From Devosia geojensis (GTDB taxonomy: Bacteria > Pseudomonadota > Alphaproteobacteria > Rhizobiales > Devosiaceae): a stretch of 64,000 bases of DNA. The DNA lies in NCBI RefSeq assembly GCF_000969415.1, contig NZ_JZEX01000147.1:1-64000 (forward strand), read 5' to 3'. Positions 36,679 to 46,376 of this stretch are shown piece by piece (position 1 is the stretch's first letter; every line of letters begins with the position of its first letter). The position numbers were made by a program, and so were the translations under genes. The notes beneath the pieces are model-generated. The model had not been told where the DNA came from and did no database searches. It worked only from the letters and a program-made list of their open reading frames with translations.

Positions 36679-37191
36679 TCAACCACGTGCGGCAAGCGCC
36701 GCGAGGAACGATTCGAGCTGCCGGGGCGATTCGAACCGAAGAAGGTTTCCGGCAAATCCGGACATCGCCTCGAGGTCGCGGTTTCGATGTGTGCGCCGAT
36801 AGTCGAGGACAAACCGGAAGAAGGGCCAATCCAGTCGTTCCAGGCAGCCGTCGCCGAGCTCGCCGCCCCGTCGGCCACCCAGACCGCCGAGCGTTCTGCG
36901 CAGGACCCGCGAGGCGCAGACGAACGTCGAAAAATCGAGATGGAGCAATGTGTCGGCGGCGGAGAGGCGCGGCGCGAATGTGCTGCCGTAGTTGCCGTCC
37001 ATGATCCAGCGCGGCTGGCTGGCAAGCTCCTCGACCCTGGCGCGCCACGCCTGCGGATCGGGCCGCACCCAGCCGGGAAGCCAGTAGTGCCGGTCGAGAT
37101 GGATGACAGGCAGGCCGGTGATCTCGGCGAGCCGCCGCGCCGCCATGGACTTGCCGGCCCCCGGACACCCCACGATCATGACCCGCCGCAT
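36679..37191 (-). CDS. P-loop kinase, topology-modulation (FlaR)-like
   Basis: A 170-residue adenylate kinase-like P-loop protein. Walker A is GCPGAGKS (residues 8-15), followed by LPVIHLDRHYWLPGWVRP and the WIMDGNY segment, which are typical of the DNA topology modulation/FlaR-like group in many bacteria. Its real substrate is unknown; the FlaR label comes from archaeal homologues and should not be taken as flagellar function. It begins five bases after the ribB stop, so it is cotranscribed with ribB. Confidence 0.8.
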   Translation of the reverse strand: MRRVMIVGCPGAGKSMAARRLAEITGLPVIHLDRHYWLPGWVRPDPQAWRARVEELASQPRWIMDGNYGSTFAPRLSAADTLLHLDFSTFVCASRVLRRTLGGLGGRRGGELGDGCLERLDWPFFRFVLDYRRTHRNRDLEAMSGFAGNLLRFESPRQLESFLAALAARG

Positions 37192-37196
37192 TGGCC

Positions 37197-38321
37197 TCAG
37201 CCCAGCCGGATCGTCTCGGCGATCTCGATGCCGAAGCCGCCGAGGCCGACATACTGCCGCCCGGACGAGGTCATGACGGCGATGGAGGTGACGCCGAGAT
37301 CGCGCAGGATCTGCGCGCCGAGCCCGACCTCGCGCCAGCCGGCCATGCGCTTCAAGGCGCTCTCGTGCCGCTCCTCTCCCTCCGCCGTCAGCGGCTGCGG
37401 CGGGCGGCGCCCGTCCGGCTCGGCGACCAGCGCCTCAGCGCCGCGCAGCAGGAGGATCACGCCGGAACGGCCGCGCGCGCGGATTTCGGCGACGGCGCGG
37501 GCGACAGGGTCCGGTTCGCCGCTGCTGCGTCCGAGAAGATCGCGCAGCGGCTGCTCGCGGATGATGCGGCAGGGCACGGCCGATTGGCCGGCGACTTCGC
37601 CGATGACGAGAGCCACCTGCTGCACGGCGTCGAACGCGGTCTCGTAGGCATAGGCCTCAGCCTGCATGCCGGCGACCGTCGCCGGCACCACCGCCACGCG
37701 CTTGAGGAACGTCTCATGGTGCAGCCGGTAGGCGATGAGGTCTTCGATCGAGACGATCCTGAGGCGATGCTCGCGCGCGAAGGCGACGAGCTCGGGCAGG
37801 CGCTTGACCGTGCCGTCGTCGTTGACCACCTCGGCGAGGACGCCGGCGGGCTCGAGGCCGGCGAGGCGGGCAAGGTCGACCGCCGCTTCGGTGTGGCCGG
37901 ATCGGGCCAGCACCCCGCCCTCGCGCGCGATCAGCGGGAAGATGTGGCCTGGGCGCAGGAAATCGGACGCTGCCGCGTTGCCGCCGGCGAGCGCGCGGAT
38001 GGTGGCGGCCCGTTCGCTGGCGGCGATACCCGTCGTCATGCCGACCTTGTAGTCGACGGTGACGGTGAAGGCGGTGCGGAAAGGATCGAGATTGTTGGCG
38101 ACCATCGGCGCAAGGTCGAGCGCTTGCGCCCGCTCTCCCGGCATCGGCACGCAGATGATGCCGCTGGTGTGACGGATCATGAAGGCGATCTGTTCGGGCG
38201 TCGCCTTGCCCGCCGCCATGATGAGATCGCCCTCGTTCTCGCGGTCGGTATCGTCGACGACCACCACCAGCTCGCCCGCCGCGATGGCGGTGATGGCCGA
38301 TTCGATGCTGTCCAGTTCCAT
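37197..38321 (-). CDS. ribB: DHBP synthase RibB fused to a degenerate RibA-like domain
   Basis: 3,4-Dihydroxy-2-butanone 4-phosphate synthase for riboflavin. The N-terminal domain is intact: DDTDRENEGDL (23-33), TSGIICVPM near residue 53, TTGIAASERAATIRAL near 96, and HIFPLIAREGGVLARSGHTEAAVDLARLAG near 125. The 374-residue length is that of RibBA fusions. However, the C-terminal part (about 205-374) lacks the GTP cyclohydrolase II zinc cluster (C-x10-C-x-C), with a single Cys in AVPCRII, so only RibB activity is expected. ATG 38321 with AGGA ahead is preferred over a start at 38402. No FMN riboswitch consensus is seen upstream. Confidence 0.9.
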   Translation of the reverse strand: MELDSIESAITAIAAGELVVVVDDTDRENEGDLIMAAGKATPEQIAFMIRHTSGIICVPMPGERAQALDLAPMVANNLDPFRTAFTVTVDYKVGMTTGIAASERAATIRALAGGNAAASDFLRPGHIFPLIAREGGVLARSGHTEAAVDLARLAGLEPAGVLAEVVNDDGTVKRLPELVAFAREHRLRIVSIEDLIAYRLHHETFLKRVAVVPATVAGMQAEAYAYETAFDAVQQVALVIGEVAGQSAVPCRIIREQPLRDLLGRSSGEPDPVARAVAEIRARGRSGVILLLRGAEALVAEPDGRRPPQPLTAEGEERHESALKRMAGWREVGLGAQILRDLGVTSIAVMTSSGRQYVGLGGFGIEIAETIRLG

Positions 38322-38522
38322 GGTCCTGCCTGTCTCGGGCGGCTGCTTCCGCTCGGCCAGCGGTATAGGCCGGCGGCCGAGTCGGAACAATCGTATCGGC
38401 AAAACTGATAAAGACCAAAATTTGCGTAGAAGTCGCCCGGAGGGGCTGGACGAGCGGACTGTCCTCGCGTTCTATGCGCCGCGAAACTTCAAGCTCCGCA
38501 TGAATGAAAGGGAGGCGCGGCG

Positions 38523-39518
38523 GTGAACATCTTCCAGTTTCGCGATGTGGGCGGCGCACGGGCCGTGGGCGTTGTCGAGGACGGCACGGCACGGCGTGTA
38601 AACGGGGCCGAAAGCGTCTATCACCTCGCCATGGCCGCCATCGCGGAAGGTGAAACGCTGACGGCGATCGTCGCCGATCACGGGCTCGGCGAAAGCCTCG
38701 ATCACGCGGCGATCCTGGCCGAAGGGCGCATGCTCGCACCCATCGATCATCCCGATCCCGCCCATCTCTATGTGACCGGCACCGGCCTGACCCACCTGGG
38801 CTCCGCCGCCACGCGCGACGCCATGCACAAGGAAGCCGCGAGCGGCGCCGGCGAGACGCTGACCGATTCCATGAAGATGTTCCGCATGGGCCTCGAGGGC
38901 GGCAAGCCGAAGCCCGGCGAGACCGGCGTGCAGCCGGAGTGGTTCTACAAGGGCAACGGCTATACCGTCGTCGCGCCTGGCCAGCCGATCCCCTCCCCCG
39001 CCTTCGCCAGGGACGCGGGCGAGGAGCCCGAGATCGCCGGCATCTACGTCATCGACGCGGACGGGCAGCCGCGGCGGCTGGGGTTCGCCATCGCCAACGA
39101 GTTCTCCGACCACGTGACGGAGCGGGTCAACTATCTCTATCTCGCCCACTCCAAGCTGCGCGCCTGCTCCTTCGGGCCGGAACTGCGCATTGGCGACCTG
39201 CCGGCGCACATCGAGGGCACCTCGCGCATCCTGCGCGGCGGCAAGGCGATCTGGGAGAAGCCATTCCTCTCGGGTGAGGACAACATGAGCCACACCATCG
39301 CCAACCTCGAGTACCACCACTTCAAGTACGATCTCTTCCGCACCCCCGGGGACGTGCATGTCCATATGTTCGGCACCGCGACGCTGAGCTTCGCCGACGG
39401 GGTGAAGACCCTGGAAGGCGACGTCTTCGAGATCAGCGAAGACCAGTTCGGGCTGCCCCTGCGCAACCCGGTGCATATCGAGGCCGACCGGCCGCCGAAG
39501 CTGACGGCGCTCTACTAG
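38523..39518 (+). CDS. AraD1/GguC family protein
   Basis: A 331-residue member of the FAH-like AraD1 (GguC) family. IDHPDPAHLYVTGTGLTHLGSA near residue 74, the acidic GVQPEWFYKGNG block near 140, and the C-terminal DVHVHMFGTATLSFADG near 278 match. Related enzymes dehydrate sugar acids such as L-arabinonate; GguC is linked with sugar uptake in Agrobacterium. No sugar ABC transporter genes are adjacent. GTG start at 38523, preceded by GGGAGGCG. It ends one base before the convergent DUF883-type gene. Confidence 0.85.
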   Translation: MNIFQFRDVGGARAVGVVEDGTARRVNGAESVYHLAMAAIAEGETLTAIVADHGLGESLDHAAILAEGRMLAPIDHPDPAHLYVTGTGLTHLGSAATRDAMHKEAASGAGETLTDSMKMFRMGLEGGKPKPGETGVQPEWFYKGNGYTVVAPGQPIPSPAFARDAGEEPEIAGIYVIDADGQPRRLGFAIANEFSDHVTERVNYLYLAHSKLRACSFGPELRIGDLPAHIEGTSRILRGGKAIWEKPFLSGEDNMSHTIANLEYHHFKYDLFRTPGDVHVHMFGTATLSFADGVKTLEGDVFEISEDQFGLPLRNPVHIEADRPPKLTALY

Positions 39519-39519
39519 C

Positions 39520-39846
39520 TTAGAACCAGCGGCGGTCGCGCTCGTGGATGGCGTTGACCGCCACTAGGAAGCCGAGCGCAAAGCCGGCCGCCGCGATGCC
39601 GGCAAAAAGGGTGGCGGCCGTCACCGGGTGTTCCTGCGCGGCCTTGGCCACGTCCGTCGCCTCACGCCGCACGCGGGTCGCCGCGCCTTGCGCCGAATGG
39701 ACGATTCCGCTGGCCGCGCCGGCGGCTCCTGAGCGGATATCATCGAAATCGGCTCCATGGCTGGCGGCGAAGCGGGCGACACGCGCGACCTGCTCGCGCA
39801 GCTCGTCGATCTGATGCTCAAGGGAGGGGTGAGGTTCCATCGCCAT
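39520..39846 (-). CDS. DUF883-like (ElaB/YqjD type) membrane protein
   Basis: A 108-residue small protein. An amphipathic helical N-terminal part (HQIDELREQVARVARFAASHG) is followed by Ala-rich helix and a C-terminal membrane span (PVTAATLFAGIAAAGFALGFLVA) ending in Arg-rich residues. This is the layout of C-tail anchored, ribosome-associated ElaB/YqjD-type proteins, although it is not a close match. ATG 39846 is chosen because GGAGG stands nine bases before it; MEVE at 39858 is an alternative. Upstream sequence in this frame is non-coding. Confidence 0.75.
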   Translation of the reverse strand: MAMEPHPSLEHQIDELREQVARVARFAASHGADFDDIRSGAAGAASGIVHSAQGAATRVRREATDVAKAAQEHPVTAATLFAGIAAAGFALGFLVAVNAIHERDRRWF

Positions 39847-39984
39847 TTCGACCTCCATGGGCTGGGGAATGGGAAGAAACCCCCGCGGCGCGGATTTCGT
39901 TCCGCCCGCACCGCGACCCACTGTCAAAATCGCGACAGAACCGCGCGATAGGCTATCCGGACCGGCCGGCAGAGCGCGAAATGC

Positions 39985-41322
39985 TTGATTCTTAAGCCTC
40001 GAAGCTCCAACCTGCCGCCGCCGGAGCGTTCTGGCGATCCGGGCGCCGCGCGCCCGCAACTGAAGGCAGCCCGCCCCTTGCACGACGATCATTCCCACAG
40101 CCGCCAGCGCGAACCCCGGCTCCTTGGCGTGTCGACCCCCGCCCGAGCCGCGATCATTCCGCCGCTGTCGGCTGCGCGCTGGCTGATCCTGCTGATCCTT
40201 GCCGCCTGTGTCTACTTCTTCCACGGCTTCCTCGTGCCGGTGCTCGCCGCCCTCATCATAGGCTTTGCCAGCTGGCCGGCCTACCGGCACGTGCTCGCCT
40301 GGTTCAACGGCAACAGGACGCTCGCCGCCTCGTTCATGATCGCCATCATCGTCGCCTTCCTCGTGCTGCCGATGCTGTTTGCCATCTCCTTTGCCGTGCG
40401 CGAGGTGCAAGCCATCCTGCACTGGGCGGTCGAAGCCAACGAAACCGGCGCGCCCGCACCGGAGTGGTTCATCACCATGCCGCTTGCCGGTGAATGGATG
40501 GTCGAGCAGTGGAACCGCTATGTCGGCGAGCCCGGCGCGCTCGGCGCCATGGCGCAGGCGGTGGGCGGGGCCAACATCGCCAACATCTACCGCTCCGTCC
40601 TCGCCTTCGGCACCGGCACGCTCGGGTTCCTGCTGAACCTGCTCTTCATGATCATCGCCCTGCTTTTCGTCTACCGCGACGGAGCGGGGTTCGCCGCGCA
40701 GCTCGACCGGTTCGGCGAACGGATATTCCCCATGCGCTGGAACCGCATCTCGCGGGTGGTGCCCGCCACCATCGCCTCGACGGTCACGGGCATGTCCATC
40801 ATCGCTATCGGCGAGGGTATCGTGCTCGGCATCGCTTACTGGCTGGCCGGCGCACCCTCCCCTGTCACGCTCGGCATCATCACCGCGGTTGCCGCCATGA
40901 TCCCCGGCGGCGCGCCGCTGTCCTTCACGCTGGTCTCGGCTTATCTCGTCGCCAGCGGCTCCGTCTTCCAGGGTCTGGCCTTGCTGACCTGGGGTTCGGT
41001 CGAGCTCTTCATCGTCGACAAGACGCTGCGCCCCAAGCTCGTCGGCGGGCCCATCAAGCTGCCTTTCCTGCCGACGTTCTTCGGCCTCATCGGCGGGGTC
41101 AAGACCATGGGCTTCGTGGGCCTCTTCCTTGGGCCCGTGCTGATGGCGCTTCTCGTATCCATCTGGCGCGAATGGGTGCGCGACCTCGATGCGAGCGAGG
41201 TGGAAGCGCGCGAGGCCGAGATCGCGGGCACCGCGGCGCCCGCCGAGATCGCCCCGCCTGCCCCGCGCCCGAAAACGGAGGACGAGGCTGGCATCCCGGC
41301 ATCGGCCAAGCCCGCCGAGTGA
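39985..41322 (+). CDS. AI-2E family (PerM/YdiK-like) permease
   Basis: A protein of up to 445 residues with about eight spans, of the AI-2E/PerM family. The core from PPLSAARWLILLILAACVYFF to the conserved ITAVAAMIPGGAPLSFTLVS and PKLVGGPIKLPFLPTFFGLIGGVKTMGFVGLFLGPVLMALL is typical. Members include AI-2 exporters and Na+/H+ antiporters, and function here is not known. The start is uncertain. TTG 39985 gives a 60-residue polar N-terminus; GTG 40129 (VSTPARAAI) would begin just before span 1. The tail is Pro/Ala/Glu-rich. Confidence 0.8.
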   Translation: MILKPRSSNLPPPERSGDPGAARPQLKAARPLHDDHSHSRQREPRLLGVSTPARAAIIPPLSAARWLILLILAACVYFFHGFLVPVLAALIIGFASWPAYRHVLAWFNGNRTLAASFMIAIIVAFLVLPMLFAISFAVREVQAILHWAVEANETGAPAPEWFITMPLAGEWMVEQWNRYVGEPGALGAMAQAVGGANIANIYRSVLAFGTGTLGFLLNLLFMIIALLFVYRDGAGFAAQLDRFGERIFPMRWNRISRVVPATIASTVTGMSIIAIGEGIVLGIAYWLAGAPSPVTLGIITAVAAMIPGGAPLSFTLVSAYLVASGSVFQGLALLTWGSVELFIVDKTLRPKLVGGPIKLPFLPTFFGLIGGVKTMGFVGLFLGPVLMALLVSIWREWVRDLDASEVEAREAEIAGTAAPAEIAPPAPRPKTEDEAGIPASAKPAE

Positions 41323-41392
41323 TAACGGCACGCCGCCCCTTTACCCCGCGCAACTAACATGTCAGTTATCCCCGGCAATCCGGAGGAGTGAC

Positions 41393-42418
41393 ATGAGCAG
41401 CGTCATCACATTCGAGAAACGCGGGGTCGGACAGACGGGCCTCGAGGTAACGACGCTCGGCCTCGGTGGCGCGAGCCTTGCCGGCATCTTCACCGGCGTT
41501 GCCGAGGAGGTGGCGCGCGCCACCATCAACCACGCTCATGAGGTCGGCATCACCTATTTCGACACCGCCCCGCAATATGGCTACGGCCGCTCCGAGCACC
41601 TGATGGGCAATGCGCTACGCGGCAAGCGCGAGGGCACGGTGCTCTCCACCAAGGTCGGGCGGCTGTTGAAGCCGATCAAGGACGGCTGGACAAGCCCGCA
41701 CAACTGGGTCGATCCCCTGCCCTTCGACCAGGTCTACGACTACACCTATGACGGCATCATGCGCTCGTTCGAGGACAGCCTGCAACGGCTCGGCCTCAAT
41801 GCCGTCGACATCCTCTATGTCCACGATATCGGCGTTGCGACGCATGGCGAGGAGGAAAACAAGCGGCTCTGGGCCCAGCTCGCCGGCGGCGGCTACAAGG
41901 CGCTGCGGGAGCTGCGCGACGGCGGCACGGTCAGGGCTATCGGCCTCGGCGTCAACGAGTGGGAAGTGCTGATGGACGCCTTCGCCCTCGGCGACTGGGA
42001 CGTGTTCCTGCTCGCCGGCCGCTACACGCTTCTCGAGCAGACCTCGCTCGACCCGTTCATGACGACCTGCCTGAAGCGCGGCGCCTCGGTGGTCGTCGGC
42101 GGTCCGTTCAACTCGGGCATCCTCGTCGGCGGCTCCACCTGGAACTACGCCAAGGCGCCGGAAGACGTGGTCAAGCGGGTCAACGCGATCGAGGCGGTGT
42201 GCAAGGAGTTCAACGTCCCCCTGCCCGCCGCCGCCCTGCAGTTCCCGCTGACCCATCCCGCGGTGTGCAACGTGCTGCCCGGCCCGCGCACTCCCGAGGA
42301 ACTCGACGGCATCCTCGCCTGGTGGAGAACGCCCATTCCCGATGCGCTGTGGACAATGCTTGCGGAGAAGGGCCTGCTGGCGAAGGGGACGCCGGTGCCC
42401 GGTGGGGTGGCGGGGTAA
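41393..42418 (+). CDS. Aldo/keto reductase
   Basis: A 341-residue NADP-dependent aldo/keto reductase, like the D-threo-aldose/L-fucose/pyridoxal dehydrogenase group. The catalytic tetrad is visible: Asp57 in YFDTAPQYGYG, Tyr62, Lys87 in LSTKVGR, and His in ILYVHDIG near residue 143. The last portion has SGILVGGSTWNYAKAP and the LPGPRTPEEL block. Excellent GGAGGAGTG ribosome site before ATG 41393. The substrate is not defined. The stop is 14 bases from the left end of a palindromic repeat element. Confidence 0.9.
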   Translation: MSSVITFEKRGVGQTGLEVTTLGLGGASLAGIFTGVAEEVARATINHAHEVGITYFDTAPQYGYGRSEHLMGNALRGKREGTVLSTKVGRLLKPIKDGWTSPHNWVDPLPFDQVYDYTYDGIMRSFEDSLQRLGLNAVDILYVHDIGVATHGEEENKRLWAQLAGGGYKALRELRDGGTVRAIGLGVNEWEVLMDAFALGDWDVFLLAGRYTLLEQTSLDPFMTTCLKRGASVVVGGPFNSGILVGGSTWNYAKAPEDVVKRVNAIEAVCKEFNVPLPAAALQFPLTHPAVCNVLPGPRTPEELDGILAWWRTPIPDALWTMLAEKGLLAKGTPVPGGVAG

Positions 42419-42431
42419 GAAGAGCCCGCCC

Positions 42432-42577
42432 TAGGTTGTGTGGACAGTTAGGTGATGGCGGCCTGCAAAGGGCGGTTTTCTGCGCTTCCAGTGCTCACGT
42501 ACCCCAACGTACGCTGCGCGCCGGTTCTCAAAACCACCCTTTTCGGCTCACCCTGACCTAACTGTCCACACAACCTA
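42432..42577. mobile_element. MITE-like palindromic element, possibly TA-flanked
   Basis: 146-bp element with perfect 22-bp terminal inverted repeats (TAGGTTGTGTGGACA... at 42432-42453 and its complement at 42556-42577). The interior is also imperfectly self-complementary (AAAGGGCGGTTTT near 42470 pairs with AAAACCACCCTTT near 42530). No coding capacity. The ends begin with TA, so a TA target duplication, as in IS630/Tc1-type MITEs, is possible. The right end supplies the stop codon of cckA. Alternatively a large bidirectional terminator. Confidence 0.6.
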
Positions 42578-45127
42578 ACCCTCGCCATCCCCTCGGCCCA
42601 ATACGTCCTTCACCTTGGTGTTGATCTGGTCGAGCGTATAGGGCTTGGGCAGGAAATCGACGCTGCGGTCGTCCTCGATGTCGCGGCGCACGCTGTCCTC
42701 GGCATAGCCGGAAACGAAGATCATCTTGAATTCGCCCATGCGCTCGCGCAGGTGCTTCAGGAGCGTCGGCCCGTCCATCTCGGGCATCACGACGTCCGAG
42801 ATGATGAGGTCGACATTGAAGTCGATGTCCTCGAGCACCTCCAGCGCCTCTTCGCCGCTGCTGGCTTCGAATACCTCGTAACCCGTGACCCGGAGCGCGC
42901 GGGCCGAGAAGGAGCGCACGCTCTCCTCGTCCTCGACCAATAGGATGCGCTCGTGGCCCGTCAGGTCCTTGACCGGGGCAGCCGCCTTGCCTGCGGCTTC
43001 CGTTGTCACCTCGCCATGACGCGGCAGGAAGATCTTGAAGGTCGTTCCGACGCCGACGGTCGAGACCGGATAGATGAACCCCTCGGTCTGCTTGACGATG
43101 CCGTAGACGGTGGAAAGCCCCAGGCCCGTGCCCTTGCCCAGTTCCTTGGTGGTGAAGAACGGCTCGAAAATCTTCTCGAGCACTTCCTGCGGCATGCCGG
43201 TGCCGGTGTCCTGCACTTCGATTAGCACGTAGTCGGCCGGCACGAACCCCTCGAAGTTGAGGCTCGATGCCTCGCCCTCGGTTATGTTGCTGGTGCGGAT
43301 GGTGATCGTGCCGCCATTGGGCATGGCGTCGCGCGCGTTGACCACGAGGTTGACCATCACCTGCTCGAGCTGCACCAGGTCCGCGCGCACCGTCCAGATG
43401 TCGCGGCCGTGCTCGACCTTGAGCGAGATGTGGTCGCCGATCATGCGCTTGAGGAGCACCGCCAGATCGTCGACGATGAGGGGCAGCTCGAGGACCTGCG
43501 GGCGCATGGTCTGCTGGCGCGAGAACGCGAGGAGCTGGCGGGTGAGCCCCGCGGCGCGGTTGGCGTTCTGCTTGATCTGCATCAGTTCGCCGAAGGACGG
43601 GTCCCCCGGCTTGTGCTTGAGCAGCAGCAGGTCCGAAAAGCCGATGATGGCCGTGAGCAGGTTGTTGAAATCGTGCGCCACACCGCCGGCGAGCTGGCCG
43701 ATCGCCTGCATCTTCTGGCTTTGGGCGAACTGCGCCTCGAGCTTCCTCTGCTCGGTCATGTCGAGGGCGTAGACGTTGACGTTCTCGGGCGAGTTGGCGC
43801 CGGTTTCCGAACCCGACACATAGAGGCGCACGGCGTGCTCGCCCTCGGCGTTGAGGAAGGCGTCGACCGGTTCGATCTCCGACTTGTGCGCGCTGGCATC
43901 CGCAATGGCGCGGGCGAATTTCTCCCGCGCGGATTCGGCGATGAGCTCGGCCATGGGATGGAGCTCGAGGCTCTTTTCCTCCCCCGACCAGCGGAAGATG
44001 CGCCCGAACGGCGCGTTGGTGCGCACGATCCGACCCGTGTCGTCGAGGGTCGCGATGGCGAAGGGCGTGTCGTTGAAGAAGCGCGAGAAGCGCACTTCGG
44101 CAACCCGCAATTCCTCCTCGCTGTCGGGAGCATTGGTCTGGTCGAGGACCAGCGTGCGCGTTTCGCCGAGCTCTCCGTCCGCCAGCCGCGCCGCGCGATG
44201 CAGCAGGCGCACCGGAAAGGTCGTGCCGTTGCGGCGCACGAAGTCGATGTCGATGATCTCGGTGCGGATCTCCCCGTCGCCGCGCCCGCGCATGAGCAGC
44301 GTCGCGCCGTCGCCGCGCACGATGTCGGTGAGACCGAGATGCCCCGAATTGAACTCGGCAAGGTCGTAGCCGAGCCAATCCGCGAGCGTCGAGTTGAGAT
44401 ATTGGATGCGCCCTTCCGCATCGGCCGAGAAGAACCCGGCAGGCGCATGGTCGAGATAGTCGATGGCGCGCTGCAAATCGCGGAAGGCGACCTCGATGTT
44501 CTCCTTGTCGCGGGTGATGTCCTCGACCGACCAGGCGACCGTCGCCCGCTTGAACTCGTCGCTCTCAGGAAGCGGCCGCACCGAGACGCGGTACCAGTAG
44601 GCGCGCATCGGGTCGGTCTGCGCGCCGCCCAGTCCGCCCACGATACGGATGTCCTCGACGGCGCTGCGCCCGTCCTTGGCGGCGCGCGAGAGCCGATAGA
44701 TGGCCTCGCCCGCCTCCGCTTGGCCCGCAAAGAGTCGCGGCACGCCGACCGGCACGCCGTTGGCGAACCCTCCGGCAAACGCGCCGTACTGCGCGTTGAC
44801 ATAGACAATCCGCCCGTCCCGGTCCGTCACCAGCGCTCCGTAAGGCAGGCTGTCGACCATGGCGCGCGCGAGCGTGCGCCCCTCCTCACCATTGCCGAAG
44901 CGGAAAAGGCCGGAGGCGAGCGCGAAGAGGCAGAAGACCCCGACGACGGCGAAGAGCCCGACCAGGGTCATCACCACATCGACCGGAATGCTCTCGCCGA
45001 ATATGGCGAAGGCAACCGCTCCGGCGATCAGCACGGCGGCAAGTGCCGCTACCCGCCACAGCCCGCTGCCCCGCCCCCGCGACACCAGCGGATCGGGGTA
45101 GTTATCCTCGTCGAGCGTCGATGCCAT
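42575..45127 (-). CDS. cckA: Cell-cycle hybrid histidine kinase CckA
   Basis: An 850-residue membrane hybrid kinase that, through ChpT, phosphorylates CtrA and CpdR in alphaproteobacteria. N-terminal two spans (about residues 25-70), then PAS domains about 90-430. The DHp block [20 protein letters not shown] carries His485, the ATPase has [18 protein letters not shown] and [14 protein letters not shown], and a C-terminal receiver has Asp778 in [13 protein letters not shown] and FVSGYAEDS. Close agreement with CckA in the HisKA and receiver blocks. It lies downstream of flhB. The stop TAG comes from the neighbouring repeat element, leaving a short DGEG tail after the expected KVKDVL end. Confidence 0.92.
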   Translation of the reverse strand: MASTLDEDNYPDPLVSRGRGSGLWRVAALAAVLIAGAVAFAIFGESIPVDVVMTLVGLFAVVGVFCLFALASGLFRFGNGEEGRTLARAMVDSLPYGALVTDRDGRIVYVNAQYGAFAGGFANGVPVGVPRLFAGQAEAGEAIYRLSRAAKDGRSAVEDIRIVGGLGGAQTDPMRAYWYRVSVRPLPESDEFKRATVAWSVEDITRDKENIEVAFRDLQRAIDYLDHAPAGFFSADAEGRIQYLNSTLADWLGYDLAEFNSGHLGLTDIVRGDGATLLMRGRGDGEIRTEIIDIDFVRRNGTTFPVRLLHRAARLADGELGETRTLVLDQTNAPDSEEELRVAEVRFSRFFNDTPFAIATLDDTGRIVRTNAPFGRIFRWSGEEKSLELHPMAELIAESAREKFARAIADASAHKSEIEPVDAFLNAEGEHAVRLYVSGSETGANSPENVNVYALDMTEQRKLEAQFAQSQKMQAIGQLAGGVAHDFNNLLTAIIGFSDLLLLKHKPGDPSFGELMQIKQNANRAAGLTRQLLAFSRQQTMRPQVLELPLIVDDLAVLLKRMIGDHISLKVEHGRDIWTVRADLVQLEQVMVNLVVNARDAMPNGGTITIRTSNITEGEASSLNFEGFVPADYVLIEVQDTGTGMPQEVLEKIFEPFFTTKELGKGTGLGLSTVYGIVKQTEGFIYPVSTVGVGTTFKIFLPRHGEVTTEAAGKAAAPVKDLTGHERILLVEDEESVRSFSARALRVTGYEVFEASSGEEALEVLEDIDFNVDLIISDVVMPEMDGPTLLKHLRERMGEFKMIFVSGYAEDSVRRDIEDDRSVDFLPKPYTLDQINTKVKDVLGRGDGEG

Positions 45128-45275
45128 GGGTTCCTTGTCGCTCCAGTGGCCGTTAGGCGGGTCGAATCGGGCGCCCCAACGTTCCCTAGCAAATGGGCTG
45201 CGGGCTTGGGAGAGTTTACCCTTTCTTTACCCCGCGCGCCGACCGCTTTTCCACCCCATGGAGCGGTTTTCGCCC

Positions 45276-46373
45276 TCAAGCCGGGCCCGGCCCGCGAGCC
45301 TTCCAGCCCGCGCCCTGCTTCAGGCGCATCACGAAGCCGATGATCTCGGCCACCGCCTTGAAATGCTCGGCGGGGATGGTGTCGTCGACCTCGACGCTCT
45401 TGAAGAGCGCCCGGGCGAGCGGCGGGTTCTCGATTATGGGCACATCGTGCTCTTCCGCCTTGGCGCGAATGCGCAACGCAACCGCGTCGGCACCCTTGGC
45501 GACGCATGTGGGCGCGCGCATCGAAGTGTCGTATTTGAGCGCCACGGCGAAGTGCGTCGGGTTGGTGATGACGACCATCGCGTTGGGCACCGCAGCCATC
45601 ATGCGCTGGCGCGCCCGCTCCTGCCGCAGCTGGCGGATGCGGCCCTTGACCTTGGGGTCGCCCTCCATCTGCTTGTACTCGTCGCGGGTCTCCTGCAGCG
45701 TCATCATCTGCTTCTTCCACCACTTGTTGCGCTGGTAGAGGAAGTCGGCGCCCGCAACCACCGTGACGATCAAAAGCGCCGCAATGAAGATCCTGATGCC
45801 GAGCGCCTGGAAGTCGGCCAGGATCAGCATCGGATCGGCCGTTATCATGGTGTCGAGCCGGTCGCGCTCCGGCCAGACGGCGAGGAACACCGCCACGCCG
45901 ACCACGAGGATCTTGATCAGCCCCTTGAGGAAGTTGACCAGCGCCTCGCCCGAGAACAGGCGCTTCGCTCCCTGCAGCGGCGAGATCTTGGAGAGCTTGG
46001 GCATGATCGGCTCATGCGAGAGGAGCGGCCGATGCTGCACGAGGTTGGCCACCACCGCGCACGCCGAAAGCACCGCCAGCGGCACCAGGGCGATGGAAAG
46101 GATGGAAAAGGCGAGATCGTTGAAGAACGCGCCGAGCGCCGGCCCGCCGATCTCGAACCTGTCGGCATTGGCTATCAGGTCGCGCATTTCGAGCATCAGC
46201 GCGGCGCTGGTGCCGGGCGCCATCATGGCAAAGATTGCCGCCGACCCCAGAAGCATGAACCAGGTGACGACCTCCTGGCTCTTGGCGACGTCACCCTTCT
46301 TGTGCGCGTCGTCGAGCTTCTTCTGGGAAGGATCTTCGGTCTTGCTGGATTGTTCCGGGGCTTCGTCCGACAT
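45276..46373 (-). CDS. flhB: Flagellar export gate protein FlhB
   Basis: Inner-membrane component of the flagellar type III export gate that switches substrate specificity. 365 residues: N-terminal polar segment (SDEAPEQSSKTEDPSQKKL), four spans, and the cytoplasmic domain with autocleavage site NPTH at 271-274 (cleavage between Asn271 and Pro272). Three bases after fliR, so translationally linked. The C-terminal tail is short and ends in Pro-Ala. cckA follows after 148 bases. Confidence 0.96.
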   Translation of the reverse strand: MSDEAPEQSSKTEDPSQKKLDDAHKKGDVAKSQEVVTWFMLLGSAAIFAMMAPGTSAALMLEMRDLIANADRFEIGGPALGAFFNDLAFSILSIALVPLAVLSACAVVANLVQHRPLLSHEPIMPKLSKISPLQGAKRLFSGEALVNFLKGLIKILVVGVAVFLAVWPERDRLDTMITADPMLILADFQALGIRIFIAALLIVTVVAGADFLYQRNKWWKKQMMTLQETRDEYKQMEGDPKVKGRIRQLRQERARQRMMAAVPNAMVVITNPTHFAVALKYDTSMRAPTCVAKGADAVALRIRAKAEEHDVPIIENPPLARALFKSVEVDDTIPAEHFKAVAEIIGFVMRLKQGAGWKARGPGPA

Positions 46374-46376
46374 GCT

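Noticed and set aside
36679-37191. Flagellar regulator FlaR because of its family label
   Set aside because: The label comes from P-loop kinases of unrelated context; this gene belongs with ribB, far from the flagellar genes.
38322-38522. FMN riboswitch upstream of ribB
   Set aside because: No AGGG-CAGGGTGAAATTCCC-type core on the minus strand in this gap.
42558-44378. 606-codon minus-strand frame overlapping cckA
   Set aside because: Same strand, different frame from the kinase; Arg/His-rich and without any domain.
45215-45229. CtrA box before cckA (TTTA-N7-TTTA)
   Set aside because: Spacing is right but both halves mismatch the TTAA core; too weak to call.
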